NCBI GenBank assembly: GCA_001896545.1
Contig: MPOT01000025.1
Location: 62,001-126,000, forward strand
DNA from: Tepidanaerobacter sp. EBM-38
GTDB lineage: Bacteria; Bacillota; Thermosediminibacteria; Thermosediminibacterales; Tepidanaerobacteraceae
Length of the DNA: 64,000 nt
Direction: 5' to 3'
Part shown: positions 17,546-28,444 of the stretch, piece after piece
Layout: every line of letters starts with the position of its first letter
Numbering within the stretch: the first letter of the stretch is position 1
Program-made: the position numbers and the translations under genes
Notes under the pieces: generated by a model
Seen by the model: only the letters and a program-made list of their open reading frames with translations
Database searches by the model: none
What the model was told of the DNA's origin: nothing

Positions 17546-18737
17546 AAATATAGCAATAACTGCATTAATAGGACTTATAGCATCTCTGCTGCTATCAGTG
17601 CGTGAAGGTTCTTTTTCCCCTGTGCCTATTTATGGTGATATAATTTTTATGGTGATTATGTTTTTTGGATATTTTTTAAGTAATATTTTATTTCCCGAAC
17701 AAGATCCAGCATTACTTATTCTTGTAAGTTTTATAGCTCAATTAGGATTGATAATGCTCTACAGAATAAACCCCGAATCGGCTGTCAAGCAACTAGCTTG
17801 GTTTGGGATAGGTTTATTTTTATTTTTTGCAAGTACATTTATATCTAAAGCTTGGGTTGAAGTTAGGATAGGTTCATTTTACCTTTTTGTGATAACTGCA
17901 TTATTATTGGCATCACCACTAGTTCTTGGAGTGGAACGCTGGGGTTCTAAAAGCTGGATAACATTTCAAAATTTCTCATTTCAGCCTTCAGAGTTGGCAA
18001 AAATAACATTCAGTCTTTTTTTGGCCGACAGCTTAAAAAATAAAAAGATAGAGAATCCATGGCAGTTTTTTGGGCAAATTTTTATAATCCTGGCTCTTTT
18101 GGCAGCAGCCAAAGATTTGGGTGGAGCAATGCTTTTTTATTGTACGGCTCTTGCAATTATTTTTGTGGCTACATCTCGCATAGATCTCACAATAATCGGC
18201 ATTGTCATTGCATGTATTGCAGGCCTTTTAGGCTATGAATTTTTTGGACATGTACAAGTCAGGGTGAAGGCGTGGTTAAATCCTTGGGAAGATGTCCCAG
18301 GTAAGGGTTATCAAATCGTACAATCACTTTTTGCTATAGCTGAAGGCGGATTTTTTGGTACCGGCTTAGGTCTCGGGCGTCCAGACTATATACCGGCTGT
18401 TACCACGGACTTCATTTTTTCGGCATTTTTTGAAGAATTTGGTTTTTTAGGCGCATCGGCATTAATTGTAGTATATTTTTTATTGGTATATAGAGGGATA
18501 AGGATATCATTATCCATAAAAAATAGCTTTCTAAGCTTGTCAGCTTTAGGTATTACATCTTTTTTCGGAATACAAATTTTTACTATAATAGGTGGAGTGA
18601 TAAAACTTATTCCAATGACGGGAGTGACATTACCTTTTATGAGTTATGGCGGCAGCTCCATGGTTATGAGCTTCATTTCCTTGGGAATACTGAACGGCAT
18701 AAAGATAAGGGCTTCAGGCGGTGAAAAGGATGGATAA
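17514..18737 (+). CDS. FtsW/RodA/SpoVE-family peptidoglycan glycosyltransferase
   Basis: About 407 residues and ten membrane helices. SEDS proteins polymerise lipid II together with a cognate class B PBP, here the next gene. Seen: WGSKSWITFQNFSFQPSELAKI (the conserved S-W-x-FQPSE motif), AKDLGGAMLFY, the PGKGYQIVQSLFAIAEGGFFG-TGLG loop with the catalytic Asp region, and SYGGSSM near the end. TTG at 17514 is chosen because agaggtg lies 6 bases upstream; a GTG at 17505 has no site. Overlap with the FHA gene indicates coupled translation. Confidence 0.88.
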   Translation: MEPGTEATYNKNIAITALIGLIASLLLSVREGSFSPVPIYGDIIFMVIMFFGYFLSNILFPEQDPALLILVSFIAQLGLIMLYRINPESAVKQLAWFGIGLFLFFASTFISKAWVEVRIGSFYLFVITALLLASPLVLGVERWGSKSWITFQNFSFQPSELAKITFSLFLADSLKNKKIENPWQFFGQIFIILALLAAAKDLGGAMLFYCTALAIIFVATSRIDLTIIGIVIACIAGLLGYEFFGHVQVRVKAWLNPWEDVPGKGYQIVQSLFAIAEGGFFGTGLGLGRPDYIPAVTTDFIFSAFFEEFGFLGASALIVVYFLLVYRGIRISLSIKNSFLSLSALGITSFFGIQIFTIIGGVIKLIPMTGVTLPFMSYGGSSMVMSFISLGILNGIKIRASGGEKDG

Positions 18738-20142
18738 GCTTGAGAGAAATATAAAACTCCTATTTACTGTTTTTTGTTTCCTTTTTATTTCGCTTATAAT
18801 ATATTTAACATATTTTACTACTGTCGAGCGGGAAAGGCTTATCAAAAGCTCATATAATCGTAGACTATGGGAGCAGGAAGAAAAAGTAATGAGGGGGACC
18901 ATTTATGATAGGAAAGGCAGACCTTTAGCCGAGTCAGGCATAGAGGGTGGAAATAAAAAAAGGATATATAATGGCGGAAAAGCTATAGGACCGCTTGTAG
19001 GATATTCGGACCGAATTCTAGGCAGAGCAGGGCTTGAAAGTATTTTTAACGGTGAATTGCTGGGAATATCTGAGCAGGATCCGGTTGCACTTCTGCGCCA
19101 AAAGATATTAGGAGTAAATGAACGCGGAAGTAATTTATATCTTACCATAGATTTAGATTTGCAAAAAAAGGCTTATAATTTGTTTCAAGGTCGTAAGGGA
19201 GCATTGGTAGCACTAGAACCGAAAACCGGCCAAATTTTAGCATTAGTGAGCTCCCCAGGCTATGATCCGTCAACGATTAAGCAAGATTGGGAAACCATTT
19301 CTAATAATGAGGACAAACCTCTAATGAATCGAGCCACACAGGGTCTTTACCCTCCGGGTTCAATTTTTAAAATCATAACATTAGCAGCAGCGTTAACACA
19401 TAATCCTGAAATAGAGACTGAAACCTTTTATACTCCTGGATATATAAAAGTTAATGGAAACATTATAAGAGATTCAGAACATTTATGGCCTGGTGAGTAT
19501 GATTTGTCCACAGCTTTTCGATATTCGAGCAATACTGTTTTTATTCAAATAGGGCAGAGGGTGCAAAGGGAAAAAATGATATCGATGGCTGAAAGTTTTG
19601 GCTTTAACAGCTCCAATAGATGTGATATTCCCGTAGCCAAAAGCACTTTTCCCAGACCTTCTATGCTTGGAGGTGATGTTGAAATGGCCGAGGCTTTTAT
19701 AGGCCAAGGGAAGATTTTGGCTACACCAATGGAGATGGCTCAGGTAGCTGCGATTATTGCAAATGAAGGCAGAGCAGTAACCCCATATATTATGGAAAAA
19801 ATTATTTCTCCACTGGGGGATGTAAAAACTGTGAAATCTAGCACAAGCACGACTCAGATAGTGAGCAAGCAAGTAGCCGATAAGATAAAAGCCCTTATGG
19901 TAGAAGTCATAAGAAACGGTACCGGAACCGCTGCAGCAATAAATGGAATTGAAGTTGCCGGTAAAACAGGAAGTGCTGAAAATCCGCATGGTAGGGCACA
20001 TGCTTGGTTTATCGGCTTTGCTCCGGCACAAAACCCCGAGATTGCATTAGCGGTTATAGTGGAAAATGCAGGTTCAGGAGGTGCTGTTGCCGGCCCTATT
20101 GCGCGAGATGTAATCTTGCAGTATTTGAACAGCTTAAAATAG
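18730..20142 (+). CDS. Penicillin-binding protein, class B transpeptidase (PbpA-like)
   Basis: About 470 residues. One N-terminal membrane anchor (about 8-28), a short dimerisation domain (RGTIYDRKGRPLAESG) and a transpeptidase domain. Catalytic motifs: SIFK (SxxK serine in YPPGSIFKIIT), SSN (YSSNTVF) and KTG (AGKTGSAE). Length and lack of PASTA repeats match the PbpA type paired with RodA rather than PBP2x. It crosslinks peptidoglycan with the SEDS partner encoded just upstream; the start overlaps that gene by 8 bases. Confidence 0.88.
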   Translation: MDKLERNIKLLFTVFCFLFISLIIYLTYFTTVERERLIKSSYNRRLWEQEEKVMRGTIYDRKGRPLAESGIEGGNKKRIYNGGKAIGPLVGYSDRILGRAGLESIFNGELLGISEQDPVALLRQKILGVNERGSNLYLTIDLDLQKKAYNLFQGRKGALVALEPKTGQILALVSSPGYDPSTIKQDWETISNNEDKPLMNRATQGLYPPGSIFKIITLAAALTHNPEIETETFYTPGYIKVNGNIIRDSEHLWPGEYDLSTAFRYSSNTVFIQIGQRVQREKMISMAESFGFNSSNRCDIPVAKSTFPRPSMLGGDVEMAEAFIGQGKILATPMEMAQVAAIIANEGRAVTPYIMEKIISPLGDVKTVKSSTSTTQIVSKQVADKIKALMVEVIRNGTGTAAAINGIEVAGKTGSAENPHGRAHAWFIGFAPAQNPEIALAVIVENAGSGGAVAGPIARDVILQYLNSLK

Positions 20143-20228
20143 TTAGCTCTATATAGCTGAATTTACTTGCACTTGTAAAACCTAATATAAATGACTAAAT
20201 TTTATTGTAGAAGTTAGAGGTGAACAAT

Positions 20229-21128
20229 TTGAAAAAAAGTACGATTGCAGACATAGCATTATTTTTCGTGGCTCTTGGCTGGGGGCTGAATTTTGTTGTA
20301 GAAAAGAAATCTTTAACAGCGATTACTCCACTCATGTATCTTGGCTTAAGGTTCACTCTAAGTGCATTACTTATGGCCGTAATATTTCATAAACAATTAA
20401 AAAATATAACTAAAGAAGATATTAAGGGTGGCCTAATCATTGGTCTGTTTGTGCTGTTGGGCTTTGTAACTCAGACCGTTGGTCTTGTTTATACAACCCC
20501 GTCAAAGTCCGGATTTATTACCGGCAGTAATGTGGTTATGGTGCCATTTTTGGCTTACTTTATAACAAAAGAATTTCCCCAACTAAACCAAATAGTCGGT
20601 GCAATAATAACATTTGTGGGTTTAGGATTTGTTTCTATCGATGAAAACTTAGTTATTGGCTGGGGGGATATACTCACATTATTGTGTGCATTATGTTTTG
20701 CATTGCAGATTACCTTTACCGAATACTATGTAAAAAAATCCAATCCGATAAATATAGCATTTATACAAATAGCACTGACAGGCATAATAACTATGGGTAT
20801 TGCAATAATCCAAGAACCTGCCATATCTTTAAGTTATGACCTAGAAATATGGGGTTCAATTTTCTTTGGCGCGGTATTCTGCACTGCTGGAGCTTTTGCT
20901 GTTCAAAATGTTGCTCAAAAATATACCAGTTCTACACATGCTGCTGTGATACTGTGCACTGAGTCAATTTTTGCAGGCATCTTTTCTTACCTGTTCTGGG
21001 GAGAACCCCTGGCTTTAAAGACAGTAGTTGGTTTTGTTTTAGTTCTAGCAGGAGTTTTAATTACAGAAATAGTTCCCGCCAGAGCAACCGAATGCATTAA
21101 AGAATCGGCAGAAACAACAACACTGTAA
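20229..21128 (+). CDS. EamA/DMT-family transporter
   Basis: About 300 residues, ten predicted helices in two EamA repeats. N-terminal ALGWGLNFVVEKKSL and the GFVTQTVGLVYTTPSKSGFITGSNVV region are typical of RhaT/YdcZ-like DMT permeases; the second repeat ends in LFWGEPLALKTVVGFVLVLAGVLITE. Substrate unknown; many relatives export amino acids or other metabolites. TTG at 20229 preceded by agaggtg is the likely start. It ends at a strong bidirectional terminator. Confidence 0.8.
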   Translation: MKKSTIADIALFFVALGWGLNFVVEKKSLTAITPLMYLGLRFTLSALLMAVIFHKQLKNITKEDIKGGLIIGLFVLLGFVTQTVGLVYTTPSKSGFITGSNVVMVPFLAYFITKEFPQLNQIVGAIITFVGLGFVSIDENLVIGWGDILTLLCALCFALQITFTEYYVKKSNPINIAFIQIALTGIITMGIAIIQEPAISLSYDLEIWGSIFFGAVFCTAGAFAVQNVAQKYTSSTHAAVILCTESIFAGIFSYLFWGEPLALKTVVGFVLVLAGVLITEIVPARATECIKESAETTTL

Positions 21129-21147
21129 AAGGCATTTAATTTATATT

Positions 21148-21203
21148 AAAAAGTGAGCGTCTCAAAACTATTTTTTAAATAGTTTTGAGACGCTCACTTT
21201 TTT
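21148..21203. terminator. Strong bidirectional terminator
   Basis: A perfect stem of about 26 bp centred at 21175, with A-run on the left and T-run on the right. It serves the DMT gene (plus) and livF (minus); the livF stop codon lies at its edge. Confidence 0.92.
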
Positions 21204-21906
21204 ATTCTCCAAGATAGGCTTTTTTTACTTCTTCATTTTTTAAAAGATTTTCTGCAGTATCTTGTAGTACTATTTTACCCGTCTCTATGACGAAACCCTT
21301 ATGAGCTATTGATAAAGCCATTCGGGCATTTTGCTCTACTAATAGGATAGTGGTTCCTTCTTTGTTTATTTCTGTTAATATATCGAATATATTTGCTACT
21401 ATTTTAGGTGCAAGCCCCATGGAAGGTTCATCCAAAAGCAGCAATTTTGGTTTGGCCATTAAGGCTCGGCCTATGGCTAGCATCTGCTGCTCACCGCCGG
21501 AAAGTGTGCCGGCAATTTGTCTTTTACGATTTTTAAGAATAGGAAAAAGTGTAAAAACTTCTTCAAGATAATTTTTTACTTCCTGTCGGTTTCTATTAAG
21601 GTAAGCACCTAACTGAAGATTTTCCAGTACAGTCATCCTGGGGAAAACTCTACGCCCCTCGGGAACCATGGCTATACCTGCCTCTACTATATCCGAAGTT
21701 GCTTTGCCTGTTATATCCTTATTTTGAAAATAAACCTTACCTGAAGTAGGAGATATAAGGCCACAGATGGTTTTTAATGTAGTCGTCTTACCGGCTCCAT
21801 TAGCCCCTATGATTGTAACGATTTCTCCTTGCTTTACCTCGATAGATATTCCTTTTAATGCTTGAATGTTACCATAATGTGTTACAATATCATCTAGCTT
21901 TAGCAT
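21202..21906 (-). CDS. livF: Branched-chain amino acid ABC transporter ATPase LivF
   Basis: 234 residues, ABC ATPase of the LivF subgroup. Walker A GANGAGKTTTLK (about 34-45), signature LSGGEQQMLAIGRAL (about 135-149), Walker B LLLLDEPSMGLAP (about 155-167). Works with LivG to drive import through LivHM. The start overlaps the livG stop by seven bases. Last gene of the liv operon. Confidence 0.93.
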   Translation of the reverse strand: MLKLDDIVTHYGNIQALKGISIEVKQGEIVTIIGANGAGKTTTLKTICGLISPTSGKVYFQNKDITGKATSDIVEAGIAMVPEGRRVFPRMTVLENLQLGAYLNRNRQEVKNYLEEVFTLFPILKNRKRQIAGTLSGGEQQMLAIGRALMAKPKLLLLDEPSMGLAPKIVANIFDILTEINKEGTTILLVEQNARMALSIAHKGFVIETGKIVLQDTAENLLKNEEVKKAYLGE

Positions 21907-22682
21907 GCACGGCCCTCCTTGAGGGAACTTTCCCCAAGATAAGCTTTTATGACCTTTTCATCATTTTTTATCTCGTCAGGAGGTCCATCGGCTATTTTCT
22001 TACCATAGTCAAGCACCATAATTCGCTTAGAAATACCCATGACCAATTTCATATCGTGCTCTATTAAAAGCACTGTTTTACCCTTGTCATTAAGTTTTTC
22101 AATAAGCTCTATTAGTTCGTTGGTTTCCTGAGGATTCATACCTGCTGCTGGTTCATCAAGTAAAATAAGTTCCGGGTCTGTAGCTAAAGCCCTTGCCATT
22201 TCCAGACGCCTTTGCTTGCCGTATGGAAGATTTTTTGCCTTTTCATTGTGCAGTGCTTCAAGACCGACAAATTTGAGAACATCCATAGCCCTTTCCTTAA
22301 CGAGTGCCTCTTCTTTCCTGGTTGACGGGGTTTTAAATATAGCGCCAAAAACACCTGTCTTAGTGCGGCAGTGCTGTCCGATTATAACATTATCAAGGAC
22401 ACTCATTTCACCGAACAACCTTATATTTTGAAAGGTTCTAGCAATGCCCATTTTTGTAATTTCATAAGGCTTAAGATTTCTAATTTCCTTTTTTCTAAAG
22501 TATATTTTACCTTCTGTAGGTGAGTATACTCCGGTTAAAAGATTAAAGAGAGTAGTTTTGCCGGCACCGTTGGGGCCGATAACACTTAAAACTTCTCCCT
22601 TATTTATTTTAATGTCAACTGAATTTAATGCTGAAAGACCTCCGAAAACCATTGTAAGATTATTACCTTCTAATAGTTCCAT
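21900..22682 (-). CDS. livG: Branched-chain amino acid ABC transporter ATPase LivG
   Basis: 260 residues. Walker A GPNGAGKTTLFN (about 36-47), LivG-type insert LKPYEITKMGIARTFQNIRLF, signature region LPYGKQRRLEMARAL (LPYG in place of LSGG is characteristic of LivG), Walker B LILLDEPAAGMNP. Lies 3 bases after livM and overlaps livF. Confidence 0.93.
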   Translation of the reverse strand: MELLEGNNLTMVFGGLSALNSVDIKINKGEVLSVIGPNGAGKTTLFNLLTGVYSPTEGKIYFRKKEIRNLKPYEITKMGIARTFQNIRLFGEMSVLDNVIIGQHCRTKTGVFGAIFKTPSTRKEEALVKERAMDVLKFVGLEALHNEKAKNLPYGKQRRLEMARALATDPELILLDEPAAGMNPQETNELIELIEKLNDKGKTVLLIEHDMKLVMGISKRIMVLDYGKKIADGPPDEIKNDEKVIKAYLGESSLKEGRAC

Positions 22683-22685
22683 TGA

Positions 22686-23549
22686 TTATTGACCTCCTTT
22701 CTCGAGTGAGTTTTTGTATTCTTTTTTATTTGAAGATGGTGCACTTATTATCCCTTGAGGTTTTACAATCATCATTATAATAAGCAGCAAACCATAAAAG
22801 ACCATACGATATTGAGCGATTACCGGTGATATTGAACGTAAAAGCTCAGGCAGCACAGTTATTATACATGCGCCTAAAACAGCACCATAAGTGTTGCCCA
22901 TTCCGCCCAAAACTACCATACACAGTATTTCAATTGACTTCATAAATCCGAAGTCCTTCGGATTTATGTACCGGAACAAAAAAGCATATAGCCCTCCTGC
23001 TAATCCGGCGTAAAATGCACCTATAATAAATGCGAGAATTTTAAACTGAGTAGTATTTATTCCCATTGCTTCGGCCGCCAATTCATCTTCGCGGATTGCA
23101 ATAAAGGATTTTCCTACACGGGAATTCATTATTCGATTTAGAGAAAAAATGACCAAAAACAGTGCTACTGCAGAGATATATATATTTGTAACCTTTGGGA
23201 TACCTCGAAGACCCATAGGACCGCCTGTAATTTCAAGATTTAAAAGGATATTTTTCATAATTTCGCCAAAGCCGAGAGTAGCGATAGCAAGATAATCGCC
23301 TTTTAATCTTAAGGTAGGCACTCCGATTATGAATCCAAAAAAAGCTGCTACAGAAGCACCTAAGATAATGGAGATTAAAAAAGGCAAATGCAACTTTAAC
23401 GTAAACAAGGTGGCAGCATATGCTCCTATACCCATAAACGTTGCATGACCAAGAGAAAGCTGGCCAGTATATCCTGTTATTAAATTCAGGCTTACAGCTA
23501 GTATAGAATTTATCATAATAACTGTCAATATTTGAAGATAATAATTCAA
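22686..23549 (-). CDS. livM: Branched-chain amino acid ABC transporter permease LivM
   Basis: 287 residues with eight to nine membrane segments. Characteristic LSLGHATFMGIGAYAATL near residue 30, GDYLAIATLGFGEI and the EAA-like loop IREDELAAEAMGIN, followed by GGMGNTYGAVLGA. One of two permeases forming the Liv channel. It starts 11 bases after livH ends. Confidence 0.93.
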   Translation of the reverse strand: MNYYLQILTVIMINSILAVSLNLITGYTGQLSLGHATFMGIGAYAATLFTLKLHLPFLISIILGASVAAFFGFIIGVPTLRLKGDYLAIATLGFGEIMKNILLNLEITGGPMGLRGIPKVTNIYISAVALFLVIFSLNRIMNSRVGKSFIAIREDELAAEAMGINTTQFKILAFIIGAFYAGLAGGLYAFLFRYINPKDFGFMKSIEILCMVVLGGMGNTYGAVLGACIITVLPELLRSISPVIAQYRMVFYGLLLIIMMIVKPQGIISAPSSNKKEYKNSLEKGGQ

Positions 23550-23560
23550 CCTTACTTCAC

Positions 23561-24430
23561 CTACACTTTCTCTTGTACACTGCGGCCCAAAAGCCCGGTA
23601 GGTTTAAGTAATAGAATAAATATCAAAACTGCAAAAGCAATAGCATCCTTATATCGTGACATATAAACCGCTCCAACCATTTCGACAAGTCCGAGAATTA
23701 AGCCACCAAGCATTGCACCGGGAATACTGCCGATTCCCCCCAGTACAGCTGCTACAAATCCCTTTAAACCGGGGAAAAATCCCATCATTGGATCAACTGA
23801 ATCAAAATAAACTCCGACAAGTACTCCTGCGGCCCCACCTAATGCCGAACCTATGGCAAAAGTAAAGGTAATAACATGATCGATTTTTATTCCCATTAAC
23901 TGAGCAGCTTCTTTGTCTTGAGCAGTAGCCCTCATAGCCTGACCGAGTTTAGTTTTTTGTATCAAAAAGTGCAATCCTACCATAAGAATAATAGATACAA
24001 ACAAAATTAAAAGCTGTAATGTTGAAATACGAAATCCTCCGATATTCAAAGTTGTTATATGAAGACCGGAAGGAAATGACCTGGCTTGTGGACCAACTAT
24101 CATTAAGACGGCATTTTGCAAAAAGATAGAAACTCCTATTGCACTAATCAGCGGAGCTATGCGATTAGCTTTCCTTAACGGTTTATATGCGGCTTTTTCA
24201 ATAATAATGCCTAATATACATGATCCTATCATACTAATAAGAAGTGCTGCAAAAAAAGGCAGCTTATAAACCGAAACCATTGTAAGTCCTATAAAGGCTC
24301 CAATCATATATATTTCGCTGTGTGCAAAGTTAATAAGTTCCAAAATTCCATATACCATTGTATAACCAAGAGCTATTAATGAATATGTGCTGCCAAGTGT
24401 TAGACCATTTATTATTTGTTCGAAAAACAT
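23561..24430 (-). CDS. livH: Branched-chain amino acid ABC transporter permease LivH
   Basis: 289 residues, membrane permease. N-terminal INGLTLGSTYSLIALGYTMVYG-type opening, NFAHSEIYMIGAF, the loop RATAQDKEAAQLMGI and GGIGSIPGAMLGGL are the LivH signatures. Separated from the binding-protein gene by 87 bases that contain a perfect palindrome, which may set a lower level of the membrane components. Confidence 0.93.
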   Translation of the reverse strand: MFFEQIINGLTLGSTYSLIALGYTMVYGILELINFAHSEIYMIGAFIGLTMVSVYKLPFFAALLISMIGSCILGIIIEKAAYKPLRKANRIAPLISAIGVSIFLQNAVLMIVGPQARSFPSGLHITTLNIGGFRISTLQLLILFVSIILMVGLHFLIQKTKLGQAMRATAQDKEAAQLMGIKIDHVITFTFAIGSALGGAAGVLVGVYFDSVDPMMGFFPGLKGFVAAVLGGIGSIPGAMLGGLILGLVEMVGAVYMSRYKDAIAFAVLIFILLLKPTGLLGRSVQEKV

Positions 24431-24460
24431 TTCTAAATCAATTCCTTTCTAAAGGGCAAA

Positions 24461-24490
24461 GTCAATGGATGGACTAGTCCATCCATTGAC
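24461..24490 (-). repeat. 30-base perfect palindrome between livK and livH
   Basis: GTCAATGGATGGACT is followed directly by its complement, with no spacer base. In the minus-strand transcript it forms a long hairpin after the binding-protein gene, without a strong T-run. Such hairpins commonly protect the binding-protein mRNA or partly terminate. Confidence 0.8.
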
Positions 24491-24517
24491 AAATTTATCT
24501 AACATCAACTGTTATTG

Positions 24518-25687
24518 TTAACGAAGCTTGGTAAATTTTCCATCTTCTACTTTTAATATAATTATATCTTTTATTGCATCTCCAACATCTGTAAAAGATG
24601 TGTTTCCAGTGATACCTGGGAAATCCTTAGTTTTTGCCATTTCCTGTTGAAGAACTTCTCCGCCTTTGCCATCAGTGTTTTTAATAGCAGTTAACAGTAT
24701 CATTGCTGCGTCATATGCTTGGGCCGCAAACATATCAGGTTCACTGTTGAATTTCTCTTTATATACCTTGACAAAATTCTGTGTGTTTTCAGAAGGATCA
24801 TCAGTAAAGAATCCGGCTGTAAAAACTGCACCTTCCACGGCATTGCCGCCTAGTTCAAGTAATACAGGGGAATAAAAACCGTCTGCACCGAGAATTTGAG
24901 CATTAAGACCTTGGTCTTTTGCCTGTTGGGCTATCTTGGCGGCTTCGGTATAATAACCTGCGATGTATAAAGCATCAGGATTTGTTCCTTTAATCTTAGT
25001 GAGCTGAGCCCTGAAGTCTTTCTCGCCATCGTTATAGGTTTCTATGGCTGTTATTCCTGCAAGTTCTTTAGCTTTTGCCTCAAAAGCTTCCTTAAGTGAA
25101 AGACCATAATCATTGTTTGTAAACATTATGGCAAATTTCTTAAGCCCCAATTCTTTAACGGCGTATTCGGCTAATTGTATAGCTTGAACTTCATCTGACA
25201 GGCAGTTTCTGAAAATATAATCACCAATTTCCGGAACTCCGGCTGCTGTTGATGAAGAGGAAATCATAACAACTTTAGCATCATTGGCTATCGGACCGGC
25301 AGTGAGCGTTTCCGAGCTTATTACGCCTCCGACAATGGCTACTACCTTATCCTGCTCTATGAGTTTTGAAGCAGCATTGGCAGCTTCGGTTTGTTCGCCG
25401 CGTGTGTCTTCCGATATTAGCTTTATAGGCTTACCGTTGATTCCACCGTTTTGATTAAACTCTTCCACAGCTATCTCTACACCGTTTTTAGTACTTAGAC
25501 CATAAGTAGCAATATTTCCGGTAAGAGGACCTATAGTACCAATTTTAATTGTTTCATCAGGTTTTGCCGGTTGTGATGTATCAGGACTTTTTTCCGACTG
25601 ATTTTGGCTGCAGCCGGATAAAAGTGCTGCTGTCAACATAATTATAAAAAGTATGGTTAGAAACCTTGAGCGTTTAGACATAAGCAT
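24518..25687 (-). CDS. livK: Branched-chain amino acid ABC transporter substrate-binding lipoprotein
   Basis: About 390 residues. ATG at 25687 has gcaggaggt upstream; the frame extends to 25714. Lipoprotein signal with LLSGC lipobox, then a type I periplasmic-binding fold: IKIGTIGPLTGNIATYG, SEDTRGEQTEAANAASKLIEQDKVVAIVG, then YIFRNCLSDEVQAIQLAEYAV. Family members bind Leu/Ile/Val or other amino acids. It heads the operon livK-H-M-G-F, behind a ykkC-class riboswitch. Confidence 0.9.
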   Translation of the reverse strand: MLMSKRSRFLTILFIIMLTAALLSGCSQNQSEKSPDTSQPAKPDETIKIGTIGPLTGNIATYGLSTKNGVEIAVEEFNQNGGINGKPIKLISEDTRGEQTEAANAASKLIEQDKVVAIVGGVISSETLTAGPIANDAKVVMISSSSTAAGVPEIGDYIFRNCLSDEVQAIQLAEYAVKELGLKKFAIMFTNNDYGLSLKEAFEAKAKELAGITAIETYNDGEKDFRAQLTKIKGTNPDALYIAGYYTEAAKIAQQAKDQGLNAQILGADGFYSPVLLELGGNAVEGAVFTAGFFTDDPSENTQNFVKVYKEKFNSEPDMFAAQAYDAAMILLTAIKNTDGKGGEVLQQEMAKTKDFPGITGNTSFTDVGDAIKDIIILKVEDGKFTKLR

Positions 25688-25829
25688 AAAATAACCTCCT
25701 GCGAGTATTTTCAAAATGATATTAATAAAAATAAGCTTTCTTCAGACAAGTAACTCAATTCGTAAATATTTAAACTACTTTAGACTTTAACCCTACTATA
25801 TTATACACCACCCCCAAAGTTCCAAGTAT

Positions 25830-25970
25830 AAAAAAATAGCAGATTACTCATGACAAAGCATAAGTGGAACCTGCCGCTAGAGTCTTTTATACTCACGGTG
25901 TACTAGAAAAACTAGCTGTACCGCTCGGACCAGACGCAATATAGCCGGAACCCTAGGTACACTCCCACAT
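25830..25970 (-). ncRNA. ykkC-class riboswitch (probable subtype 2a, ppGpp) with terminator
   Basis: On the minus strand the conserved ykkC core is visible: CTAGGGTTCCGG (about 25944-25955), then CTGGTCCGAGCGG (about 25922-25934), then ACACCGTGAG, TATAAAAG and ACTC (about 25881-25901). Just downstream, GCAGGTT-CC-ACTTATG and CATGAGT-AATCTGC (25839-25874) form a terminator ending in seven T. Its 5' arm overlaps the 3' strand of the basal helix, so ligand binding should prevent termination. ykkC subtype 2a senses ppGpp and commonly precedes branched-chain amino acid genes; subtype is inferred from the liv context, not from distinguishing bases. Confidence 0.82.
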
Positions 25971-26006
25971 CCTATATATATAATAAAACATTAGATTTTA
26001 TATCAT

Positions 26007-26035
26007 ATTATAATCTAAATCAATCAAAATGTCAC
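26007..26035 (-). promoter_or_regulatory. SigA-type promoter for the riboswitch-liv operon
   Basis: On the minus strand GTGACA (26030-26035), a 17-base spacer and TATAAT (26007-26012), placing the transcript start some 30 bases before the riboswitch. Confidence 0.7.
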
Positions 26036-26205
26036 TAATAAAAATGATAATTTATAAATATATTCGCATAAAACATGCATATTTTTCTTCTATAAGTGGA
26101 AAAATACAAAAGTGGATTTTATTTAAATAACGCGAAAAATAAAGAAAAAAGCAGTATAACTGGCAAAAATACAATTTATTCAACTAACAGCGAGAATAAG
26201 AGAAA

Positions 26206-26272
26206 TTGATTTTAATGGAAGCTTTGTATATCATATTAAATGAAGTTAGCACTCATCACGAGGGAGTGCTAA
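26206..26272 (+). promoter_or_regulatory. groESL promoter and CIRCE operator (HrcA site)
   Basis: TTGATT (26206-26211), 17 bases, TATCAT (26229-26234), then the CIRCE inverted repeat TTAGCACTC-N9-GAGTGCTAA (26246-26272) just downstream of the expected +1. HrcA binds CIRCE and represses groESL until heat shock. No hrcA is in the window. Confidence 0.95.
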
Positions 26273-26375
26273 CAACTTGCTTAATAGAATTTAACAGCAA
26301 AGTCCTTCATGCTTTGTTAAAAGCTTTTGCTTTAAACAAGATTGATAAATAAAATCATAAAAGGAGGGTTATACA

Positions 26376-26660
26376 ATGAATATTAAACCACTAGGTGATC
26401 GAATTGTCATCAAAGTTTTGGAGGAAGAAGAGAGGACTAAGGGAGGCATAGTACTGCCAGATACTGCGAAAGAAAAACCTCAGAAAGGTGAAGTAGTTGC
26501 AGTTGGGTCCGGTGAAATCATTGATGGGAAAAAAGTTCCATTAGAAGTAAAAGTAGGAGATAAAATTATTTTCTCCAAGTATGCAGGGACAGAAGTTAAA
26601 CTAGATAGTGAAGAGTATTTGATATTAAGACAAAGTGATGTTCTAGCTATATTGGAATAA
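26376..26660 (+). CDS. groES: Co-chaperonin GroES
   Basis: 94 residues, the usual length. [35 protein letters not shown] with the mobile GroEL-binding loop, then [20 protein letters not shown]. Forms the heptameric lid of GroEL. aaggaggg precedes the ATG; groEL follows after 22 bases. Confidence 0.98.
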   Translation: MNIKPLGDRIVIKVLEEEERTKGGIVLPDTAKEKPQKGEVVAVGSGEIIDGKKVPLEVKVGDKIIFSKYAGTEVKLDSEEYLILRQSDVLAILE

Positions 26661-26682
26661 AAATGCGAGGAGGGATTTTTAA

Positions 26683-28299
<1,617 letters not shown>

Positions 28300-28311
28300 T
28301 AAAACGTAAAT

Positions 28312-28346
28312 AAAAAGACTCGCAAAGTGATTTGCGGGTCTTTTTG
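28312..28346 (+). terminator. groESL terminator
   Basis: AAAAAGACTCGCAAA (28312-28326) pairs with TTTGCGGGTCTTTTT (28331-28345), one wobble, GTGA loop. Confidence 0.92.
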
Positions 28347-28444
28347 CTTATTCAACATTAATATTTATATTTAATAATTTCCATCCATTGCAAAACCATT
28401 TTCAGCAGCTTGGGAACTGGTTCCACTCGAACAAGAAATAGAAC

